From contig JAGZXV010000280.1 of assembly GCA_018378255.1 (NCBI GenBank), positions 1 through 5,415 on the forward strand: DNA of 5,415 bases, read 5' to 3'. The stretch comes from Clostridiaceae bacterium. Its GTDB lineage: Bacteria; Bacillota; Clostridia; Lachnospirales; Lachnospiraceae. The translations under genes and the position numbers were made by a program. This document shows positions 1-4,879 of the stretch, piece after piece; positions within the stretch are counted from its first letter, which is position 1, and every line of letters begins with the position of its first letter. Below the pieces are notes generated by a model. That model saw only the letters and a program-made list of their open reading frames with translations, ran no database searches and had not been told where the DNA came from.

Positions 1-1
1 G

Positions 2-988
2 GTGCTGGGGAAAAACCAGCAGTTCGCCCAGATGGTCATAAGCCAGCTCTCTTTGTGGAGATGCGCCTATCTGGCGGTGAATAAACTTCTGCTGTGTTTA
101 TTTTATCTGCTGGTAAAAAGGGCGTTAAAGAAAGAACTTTTTTTTAATGCATCCATGATATTCACCGTATCATTTTTAGGATTGTGCGGCGTGGGATTCC
201 TTTCCTGGCTGACAATCCAGGAAACCAGCGTCCATGCCCTGTTTTCGTGGAGTATGTGCATTGTCCTTTTATTCGTATTCTATTTCACTCTGCTTTTTTA
301 TACGAATTACAGGAAGGAAAAAGAGATATCGTCGATTCTGCAGCTCAAGGATCAGATGGTGAGACGGGAATATGAATTGGTTTCAGGACAGCAAAAACAA
401 CAGCAGGAAATGTCACATGACCTGAAAAACCACCTGCTGGTACTATCGAACATGATGGAAGAGGGGAAATACGATGATGCGAAGGCCTATATCGCACGGC
501 TGGGAGAGCCGATTAACCGGTTATCCGGTGAGATATGGACTGGAAATGCCACCCTCGATATCCTTTTGAGCCATTTTAAAGGCCAGGGGGAGCAGTTGGG
601 AATCCGGTTTACGATCCAGGCTGATGCCATGAACCTTACCGGGATGGAGGACCAGGATATCTGCTGTCTTTTTGCCAACCTTCTGGATAACGCGCTGGAG
701 GCGGCCGGGAAAGTTCCTCAGCAGAAACGGTGGGTGCAGGTGAAGCTTCGCAAAATCAATGAAATGCTGTTTTTTATCATTTCGAATTCCATGTCGGAGA
801 AGCCGGTGAAACAGGGAGAAGCCCTGATTTCGTCTAAAAAGGAGACCGGGATGCATGGGCTTGGAATCCGGAGTGCGGCCCGGTCTGTAAAAAAATATGG
901 CGGTATCCTGGACTATGAATACGATACGGAGACGTTTACCGCAACTGTTACATTTTTGGAAGGGCTGCAGCCTTCAGATAATCGGTAG
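2..988 (+). CDS. GHKL-type sensor histidine kinase, 5'-partial
   Basis: This is the C-terminal 328 residues of a membrane sensor kinase, likely of the AgrC/CitA-like GHKL group that autophosphorylates and passes phosphate to a response regulator. Visible residues about 27-42, 48-70 and 77-100 are hydrophobic membrane segments. A charged, Gln-rich linker (about 103-136), probably coiled coil, leads to the H-box MSHDLKNHL with the likely phospho-acceptor His139. The ATP-binding domain has an N-box, NLLDNALEA (226-234), and a G-box, GMHGLGIRS (283-291). The GTG at position 2 is only the first in-frame codon: no ribosome site is visible, and the family usually has five or six membrane helices, so the gene starts outside the window. 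Its response regulator is not here and, since the next gene converges on it, is more likely upstream. The signal sensed cannot be read from this fragment. Confidence 0.9.
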   Translation: MLGKNQQFAQMVISQLSLWRCAYLAVNKLLLCLFYLLVKRALKKELFFNASMIFTVSFLGLCGVGFLSWLTIQETSVHALFSWSMCIVLLFVFYFTLLFYTNYRKEKEISSILQLKDQMVRREYELVSGQQKQQQEMSHDLKNHLLVLSNMMEEGKYDDAKAYIARLGEPINRLSGEIWTGNATLDILLSHFKGQGEQLGIRFTIQADAMNLTGMEDQDICCLFANLLDNALEAAGKVPQQKRWVQVKLRKINEMLFFIISNSMSEKPVKQGEALISSKKETGMHGLGIRSAARSVKKYGGILDYEYDTETFTATVTFLEGLQPSDNR

Positions 989-1724
989 CAGCGGCATAGA
1001 CCTTTTCCATCCGCACGGCTGTTTCTGGATTGGAGTAAGGGACACGCTTTACAAGGCGAGTGATGTAATCGCGTTCCAGCAGATATTTTAAACCGGAGGG
1101 GAAATTAAAGTCATAAATATATCCGAGATAAGAAATCCACATATCCATATGTGTGAGGCGTTCGCTGTTTAAAATGGGGATGTGGTTTAAAAACTTTTGA
1201 TAGACCGCATCGCTTATCTCTTCCTGTCCCAATTCCTCTTCGGTTACATCCACCATGGTTCTCATGTCGGAAACATCCTTCACCCTGAAATTATCCATCT
1301 TATCTGCATCCCGGATCAACTGGCTATGAAGCAGAACCTGTCCTTTAAGCCCTTCTTCCATGCGGTACAGGCCATGATTTTTTATGGCTGTATAGATTAT
1401 GGAATCATAAGTCCGTTCCGGGATAAATGATTCGATCAGCCGTTTTTTAAACAGAATGTCGAGACTGCACTGGGCGTGAGGCATGACGGAATCGTCAAAA
1501 CTGTTGTATAACCGGAGCTGCTCAAACCGGCCGATGTCGTGAAGGAGGGCAATGTGTCTGGCAATTTCTGTATCTTCGCCGGACAGTTTTAAGTCCGATG
1601 AGAGATAATCCATCGCTGATATAACCCCATAAGTATGGACAATTTTCAGATTAATCTTGTCATCATTCCTATCATATTGATCCAGATATTTTTCAAAAGT
1701 TTCCTCTGCATGTTTAAAATTCAT
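948..1724 (-). CDS. HD-domain metal-dependent phosphohydrolase
   Basis: A 258-residue soluble protein of the HD superfamily, whose members hydrolyse phosphate esters of nucleotides and related molecules using bound metal ions. The metal ligands line up well: His30 in KIVHTYG, the His62-Asp63 doublet in ALLHDIGRFEQ, then His83, His117 in IKNHGLY, and Asp139 in LIRDADKMDN. No second domain (GGDEF, RelA synthetase, response receiver) is present and the substrate cannot be told from sequence. The ATG at 1724 is chosen because AAGGAG lies 7 nt upstream; an in-frame TTG at 1730 would sit only 1 nt from that site. The 3' end overlaps the convergent histidine kinase by 41 bp. It is divergent from mrp and shares a compact promoter region with it. 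Family assignment is firm, function is general. Confidence 0.87.
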   Translation of the reverse strand: MNFKHAEETFEKYLDQYDRNDDKINLKIVHTYGVISAMDYLSSDLKLSGEDTEIARHIALLHDIGRFEQLRLYNSFDDSVMPHAQCSLDILFKKRLIESFIPERTYDSIIYTAIKNHGLYRMEEGLKGQVLLHSQLIRDADKMDNFRVKDVSDMRTMVDVTEEELGQEEISDAVYQKFLNHIPILNSERLTHMDMWISYLGYIYDFNFPSGLKYLLERDYITRLVKRVPYSNPETAVRMEKVYAAATDYLKAAALPKM

Positions 1725-1752
1725 GGACAATCTCCTTAAATGAGAATATAAT
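1724..1752 (+). promoter_or_regulatory. Sigma-A-type promoter of mrp
   Basis: TGGACA (1724-1729), a 17-bp spacer and TATAAT (1747-1752). Transcription would start near 1759, giving a leader of about 33 nt before the mrp ATG. The -35 box touches the start codon of the divergent HD gene. Only one base departs from the consensus hexamers. Confidence 0.8.
1732..1737 (-). promoter_or_regulatory. Ribosome binding site of the HD gene
   Basis: AAGGAG on the minus strand, 7 nt before the ATG at 1724. This spacing settles the start in favour of ATG 1724 over TTG 1730. Confidence 0.85.
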
Positions 1753-1764
1753 ACTATCTATGTG

Positions 1765-1792
1765 ATTATAACATAATTTGGAGGTAAAGCAA
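1765..1792 (-). promoter_or_regulatory. Sigma-A-type promoter of the HD gene
   Basis: On the minus strand, TATAAT at 1770-1765 is preceded by TGT, an extended -10 (TGnTATAAT). A weak -35, TTGCTT, lies at 1792-1787 with a 16-bp spacer. The predicted start is near 1758. The extended -10 may make up for the poor -35. This promoter overlaps the mrp promoter region and the mrp ribosome site. Confidence 0.65.
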
Positions 1793-2628
1793 TGAGTGAA
1801 ACTTGTACACATAACTGCAGTAGCTGTGGTGAAAGCTGTTCCAGCCGCACCCAGGAGCAGACTAGCTTTTTAGAGCCGCTTAACCCGGCAAGTTCCGTAA
1901 AAAAAGTGATCGGAGTTGTCAGCGGAAAGGGCGGAGTGGGTAAATCCCTGGTTACAGCCATGATGGCGGTAAAGATGAATGCAAAAGGGCATAAGACAGC
2001 CATTTTAGATGCGGATATTACAGGACCGTCCATACCAAAGGCATTTGGCATTTCAAAGGACAGTGTTGGAATGGCAGGGGAGAACCTGATGGTTCCGGCC
2101 ACCAGCGCTACCGGCATTGAGATCATGTCGGCCAACCTTCTGCTGGATCACGATACGGATCCTGTGATCTGGAGAGGGCCTGTGATTGCCGGGGCGGTTA
2201 AACAGTTCTGGCAGGAAACCCTGTGGGAAAATGTAGACTATATGTTTGTGGACATGCCTCCGGGAACCGGAGATGTTCCTCTTACCGTATTCCAGTCCCT
2301 TCCGGTGGATGGAATTATCATCGTTACCTCCCCTCAGGAATTGGTATCCATGATCGTAGGAAAAGCAGTTAATATGGCAAAGAAGATGAACATTCCGATT
2401 ATCGGATTGGTTGAAAATATGAGCTATCTGGAATGCCCGGATTGCGGAAAGAAGATTTCCGTATTTGGTGAAAGCCATATTGATGACGTTGCAAAAGAGT
2501 ATGGTGTTCCGGTAATCGCAAAAATCCCGATTCGTCCGGAAACAGCGCAGTCTGTCGATGCAGGAACGATAGAGTATCTGGATGCGCCGTGGCTTGATGA
2601 GGCAGCGGGGATTGTAGAGAAAATGTGA
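1792..2628 (+). CDS. mrp: Mrp/NBP35-family P-loop ATPase, Fe-S cluster carrier
   Basis: A 278-residue cytoplasmic ATPase of the Mrp/ApbC/NBP35 family, which binds a [4Fe-4S] cluster and delivers it to target apoproteins. The deviant Walker A motif GKGGVGKS spans residues 45-52, followed by ILDADITGPS (71-80) and the switch-like DMPPGTGD (154-161). The CPDC motif (Cys215, Cys218) is the usual cluster-binding pair at the dimer interface. The N-terminus adds four cysteines (5, 9, 12, 16; C-x3-C-x2-C-x3-C), resembling the N-terminal cluster site of eukaryotic/archaeal NBP35 and a form I recall in clostridial Mrp proteins. There is no N-terminal MIP18/DUF59 domain. GGAGG at 1780-1784 is 7 nt from the ATG. 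The gene is monocistronic by context, with its own promoter and a convergent neighbour. Family is very secure; client proteins are unknown. Confidence 0.95.
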   Translation: MSETCTHNCSSCGESCSSRTQEQTSFLEPLNPASSVKKVIGVVSGKGGVGKSLVTAMMAVKMNAKGHKTAILDADITGPSIPKAFGISKDSVGMAGENLMVPATSATGIEIMSANLLLDHDTDPVIWRGPVIAGAVKQFWQETLWENVDYMFVDMPPGTGDVPLTVFQSLPVDGIIIVTSPQELVSMIVGKAVNMAKKMNIPIIGLVENMSYLECPDCGKKISVFGESHIDDVAKEYGVPVIAKIPIRPETAQSVDAGTIEYLDAPWLDEAAGIVEKM

Positions 2629-2983
2629 TTTAGCCGGCGAGTGTACGCAGAAAAGCGGGACGTGGGATCGGAGGCCGGACGGGACTTTGGGAAGGTACCG
2701 GGCTGGCCGGAATCCAACGGTGCAGGAAAGCGGCTTCCAACCGTAAGTTAATCTAAGGCCGCAGGGATGGAAAAAAACGGTCCGATGCCCAATCGAGTAG
2801 GAGGCTGGCCAACTAATGGCCAGCCTCCTACTCGATTGGGCGCCGCCCTGTCTTTTTTCGTTCTTGAAGGTCTAGTATCTCTTAGGGGCGGAATCCGATC
2901 TCAAATCCTCTCGATCAAAGGCCGCCCGCTCCGGATGCCCCTTCTTCACGGCGTTACTCCCGCCAATCACTTAAAAAAGCTCA
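2629..2983. other. Gene-free 355-bp convergent intergenic region
   Basis: This lies between the stops of mrp and dat and appears richer in G and C than the other gaps. Its left part (2657-2702) has five GGG runs on the plus strand. The centre holds a 25-bp perfect inverted repeat (separate entry). The right part (2842-2983) shows only short possible stems such as GGCG/CGCC near 2950-2965. Open frames here are short, lack ribosome sites and show no recognisable protein. It is probably the overlapping 3' untranslated regions of both genes, or a small non-coding repeat element. Confidence 0.6.
2771..2858. terminator. Long bidirectional terminator-like hairpin
   Basis: A perfect 25-bp inverted repeat (arms 2787-2811 and 2817-2841) with a 5-nt loop, ACTAA. 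Seven A's lie to its left (2771-2777) and six T's to its right (2853-2858), so a transcript from either side would carry a strong stem followed by a U-tract. The U-tract is 9 to 11 nt beyond the stem rather than directly next to it. The A- and U-tracts could pair with each other and lengthen the structure through an internal loop. It sits between converging mrp and dat, where shared termination is expected. The stem is longer than a usual intrinsic terminator, so a dispersed palindromic repeat is the alternative. Confidence 0.65.
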
Positions 2984-3832
2984 TTATCTTATCTCTGTAT
3001 CCGCCAAATACTTTTTCCAATACGCATCTTTAAGAGTTTCAACAATCTCAGGCGCTTTTCCGCCTACGGGAACACCGTCAATTTCATATGCTGTTTTACA
3101 GAGTTTGCTGGCGCTGGATACGATTACTTCGTCGGCGGTCATCAGCTCATCTAAGGTAAAAGGTGTTTCATCTACAGGGATGTTGTGATCCTTGCAGATG
3201 CGGATCAGATGAGAGCGGGTGATTCCCGGCAGTATGTAGTGGTCGGTTGGATGGGTTTTGAATACGCCGTCCTTTATGATGGATACGTTGCTGTGGGCAC
3301 ATTCTGTCACGATGTTCCCACGGTGGAAGACAGCTTCGTTGCAGCCCGCTTCGGAAGCCTTCTGGGCGGCCATAACGTTGGGAAGAAGATTCAGGGTCTT
3401 AATATTGCAGTGAAGAAAACGGGTGTCTTCTGTGGTGATCAGTTTCAGCTTTTTGGACAGGTCGAATTCGCCGCCGGGTTTGATCATGATCCAGATATTG
3501 ACGGGAACATCTCCTTTGGGGAATTCGTGGGTCCGTTCTGCCGTTCCTCTGGTAGCCTGCCAGTAGACAAATTGATTGGGAGAATCCACTTTTTTAACCA
3601 TATCTGCCACCAGTGCTTTCATCTCAGCTTTTGTATAAGGAAGTTTGATCTTGAGCAGGCCGGCGCTGTTGTAAAAACGGTCGATATGATCATCCATTGC
3701 AAAGGGAACATAATTCCTGGCAGTAGTAGCTTCGTAAACACCGTCTCCAAACCAACAGACACGGTCGTTCATCGGTACTGTCATCTCGTCTAAAGGGCCG
3801 TAGTTTCCATTATAATATCCTAGTTTTTCCAT
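2984..3832 (-). CDS. dat: D-amino-acid aminotransferase (PLP fold type IV)
   Basis: A 282-residue class IV aminotransferase that moves the amino group between D-alanine and 2-oxoglutarate to give D-glutamate and pyruvate, precursors for peptidoglycan. The PLP-binding lysine is Lys145 in NIKTLNLL, and the cofactor glutamate is Glu177 in VTECAHSN. GDGVYE (29-34) is the conserved N-terminal motif. Arg100 and His102 in TRGTAERTHEF match the substrate-carboxylate Arg/His pair of Bacillus D-amino-acid transaminase and argue against a branched-chain enzyme. Length equals that family. ATG 3832 is preceded by GAGG with 6-nt spacing. The frame stays open to an ATG at 3907, but that one has no ribosome site and lies across a hairpin. 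It is divergent from the alarmone synthetase and convergent with mrp. A branched-chain aminotransferase is the less likely alternative. Confidence 0.9.
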   Translation of the reverse strand: MEKLGYYNGNYGPLDEMTVPMNDRVCWFGDGVYEATTARNYVPFAMDDHIDRFYNSAGLLKIKLPYTKAEMKALVADMVKKVDSPNQFVYWQATRGTAERTHEFPKGDVPVNIWIMIKPGGEFDLSKKLKLITTEDTRFLHCNIKTLNLLPNVMAAQKASEAGCNEAVFHRGNIVTECAHSNVSIIKDGVFKTHPTDHYILPGITRSHLIRICKDHNIPVDETPFTLDELMTADEVIVSSASKLCKTAYEIDGVPVGGKAPEIVETLKDAYWKKYLADTEIR

Positions 3833-3838
3833 AAGTAT

Positions 3839-3842
3839 CCTC
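3839..3842 (-). promoter_or_regulatory. Ribosome binding site deciding the dat start
   Basis: GAGG on the minus strand, 6 nt before ATG 3832. The upstream in-frame ATGs at 3844 and 3907 lack a comparable site, so the shorter 282-residue product is preferred. Confidence 0.75.
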
Positions 3843-3861
3843 ATTTCTGCGCAGCTTTTTA

Positions 3862-3903
3862 TAAAAACAGAGCCTGCGGATGCCGCACCGACACAAACTC
3901 TGT
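3862..3903 (-). terminator. Terminator-like hairpin in the dat leader
   Basis: On the minus strand, ACAGAG (3903-3898) pairs with CTCTGT (3872-3867), and inside it TGCGG (3887-3883) pairs with CCGCA (3879-3875) around a 3-nt loop. The two helices are joined by an uneven internal loop (10 nt against 2). The outer helix runs straight into TTTTTAT. It lies about 30 nt before the dat start, in the right place for an attenuator. No riboswitch or T-box signature is recognisable beside it, and the U-tract is short, so it may be only a leader hairpin. Confidence 0.45.
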
Positions 3904-3933
3904 TCATGATTGTAAATTAATATAAAATGATTG

Positions 3934-4003
3934 ATCTGATATGATGAAAATCTGATTGAATCATAACATGGAGGGATATTTTTGTAAAGAATGATTCATT
4001 ATA
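3934..4003. promoter_or_regulatory. AT-rich control region with short dyads and a dat -10 candidate
   Basis: Two short dyads, TGATT-g-AATCA (3953-3963) and AATGA-t-TCATT (3990-4000), lie in the divergent gap, plus a direct repeat ATCTGAT (3934-3940 and 3950-3956). A minus-strand TATAAT at 4003-3998 overlaps the second dyad and could be a dat -10 box, but no good -35 is found at the right spacing. The dyads may be operators. They are short and in AT-rich DNA, so chance is a real possibility. Confidence 0.3.
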
Positions 4004-4008
4004 CAATT

Positions 4009-4059
4009 AGGATTTGATGTAACAGTTCAGAGGGGCCGTCTGAACTGTCAGGATTTGAT
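4009..4059. repeat. Palindrome bracketed by 10-bp direct repeats
   Basis: AGGATTTGAT occurs at 4009-4018 and exactly again at 4050-4059. Between the copies is a perfect 10-bp inverted repeat, ACAGTTCAGA (4022-4031) and TCTGAACTGT (4039-4048), with a 7-nt loop GGGGCCG. Neither strand has a T-run after the stem, so it is not an ordinary intrinsic terminator. The arrangement resembles a tiny inserted palindrome with a target duplication, or a protein-binding site; no transposase is nearby. Confidence 0.6.
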
Positions 4060-4091
4060 AAATCATTTAGAAAATTTTAAGTATTCTCCCA

Positions 4092-4120
4092 TTGATGATA
4101 ATGTGATTTACGTATATAAT
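4092..4120 (+). promoter_or_regulatory. Sigma-A-type promoter of the alarmone synthetase
   Basis: TTGATG (4092-4097), a 17-bp spacer and TATAAT (4115-4120). The predicted start near 4127 leaves a leader of about 27 nt before ATG 4154. Because this promoter lies downstream of the TTG at 4055, it argues against that earlier in-frame start. Confidence 0.75.
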
Positions 4121-4141
4121 ATTCGTAGGACAATAGGAACC

Positions 4142-4148
4142 AGAGGTG
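4142..4148 (+). promoter_or_regulatory. Ribosome binding site of the alarmone synthetase
   Basis: AGAGGTG, 5 nt before ATG 4154. It supports this start over TTG 4055 and over the second ATG at 4166. Confidence 0.7.
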
Positions 4149-4153
4149 TACTA

Positions 4154-4861
4154 ATGAATATTAACATGAATCCCAATAGTGAATTGGAGCAATCCATCGT
4201 CAGCGTTCCGGATTTGGTGCATGTTCCGGATAATTGGGCGGATCAGGCATACCAGTTCCAACAGGTGATGATGATGTTTACCTGCGCGATCCGTGAAGTG
4301 AAAACCAAGCTAGAGGTTTTGAATGACGAACTTTCGGTGAAAAACCAGAGAAATCCCATTGAGATGATAAAATCCAGAGTGAAAAAGCCTAAAAGCATTA
4401 TTGAAAAGCTGCAGAGGAGAGGGCTGGAGATCTCCCTTGAATCGGTGCTTAATAACCTGGACGATGTGGCTGGTATCCGTGTGATCTGTTCATTTGTGGA
4501 CGATATCTATGAAGTTGCGGATATGCTGATCCGGCAGGATGATATAACGGTCATTACTATTAAGGATTATATAAAGAATCCTAAGCCGAATGGTTACAGA
4601 AGCTATCATATGATCATCGAGATTCCGGTGTTTTTTTCCGACCGGAAAAAACCCATGAGGGTTGAAGTGCAGATCAGGACAATCGCCATGGACTTCTGGG
4701 CCAGCCTGGATCATCAGTTAAAATATAAAAAAGAATTTGTGGATTCGGAAGAGATCGGGCAGGAATTAAAGACCTGCGCCGATGTGATTGCCCAGACGGA
4801 TAACAAGATGCTGGAAATCAGAAAGAGAATTGAGGCCCAGGGAATCACCATTAAAAAGTAA
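4154..4861 (+). CDS. Small alarmone synthetase, RelP/RelQ-like GTP pyrophosphokinase
   Basis: A 235-residue RelA/SpoT-domain protein that would transfer pyrophosphate from ATP to GDP or GTP to make (p)ppGpp. It has only the synthetase fold: no N-terminal HD hydrolase and no TGS or ACT regulatory domains, as in the small synthetases YjbM/RelQ and YwaC/RelP. Visible motifs are KSRVKKPKSIIEKL (73-86, substrate-phosphate-binding basic stretch), LDDVAGIRV (102-110, with a metal-binding Asp), NGYRSYH (146-152, the guanine-stacking Tyr) and EVQIRT (171-176, catalytic Glu), then AMDFWASLDH. The roughly 40 residues before the domain form an N-terminal extension without a clear motif. Start ATG 4154 is set by the ribosome site and promoter upstream. 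Such enzymes are usually controlled by transcription under cell-wall or other stress. The subfamily, RelP or RelQ, cannot be fixed by eye. Confidence 0.93.
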   Translation: MNINMNPNSELEQSIVSVPDLVHVPDNWADQAYQFQQVMMMFTCAIREVKTKLEVLNDELSVKNQRNPIEMIKSRVKKPKSIIEKLQRRGLEISLESVLNNLDDVAGIRVICSFVDDIYEVADMLIRQDDITVITIKDYIKNPKPNGYRSYHMIIEIPVFFSDRKKPMRVEVQIRTIAMDFWASLDHQLKYKKEFVDSEEIGQELKTCADVIAQTDNKMLEIRKRIEAQGITIKK

Positions 4862-4879
4862 CCATCAACAGGTATCCGG

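Noticed and set aside
2629..2751. In-frame continuation of about 40 codons after the mrp stop, as if mrp had been truncated
   Set aside because: Mrp already has a full family length, and the continuation is Arg/Gly-rich with no Mrp-like sequence, so it is probably non-coding G-rich DNA.
2771..2858. The long hairpin as a retron msd or integron attC site
   Set aside because: There is no reverse transcriptase, integrase or cassette-like gene in the window, and the perfect symmetry lacks the features of attC sites.
2767..3033. Plus-strand 88-codon open frame starting at ATG 2767
   Set aside because: It reads straight through the palindrome, overlaps the dat 3' end in antisense, has no spaced ribosome site and shows no recognisable protein features.
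3185..3793. Plus-strand 202-codon open frame inside dat
   Set aside because: It lies wholly antisense to a well-supported enzyme gene and has no recognisable domains; it is a shadow frame.
3833..3907. Longer dat start at ATG 3907 (25 extra residues)
   Set aside because: No ribosome site precedes it; GAGG is correctly spaced for 3832, and the 282-residue length matches known D-amino-acid transaminases.
3970..4017. GGAGGG followed by a tiny ORF beginning at ATG 3991
   Set aside because: The ribosome site is 15 nt from the ATG and the frame stops after eight codons (TGA at 4015-4017); a leader peptide is not supported.
4055..4153. Longer alarmone synthetase start at TTG 4055
   Set aside because: A strong promoter (4092-4120) lies inside this stretch, the TTG falls in the direct repeat, and ATG 4154 has its own ribosome site.
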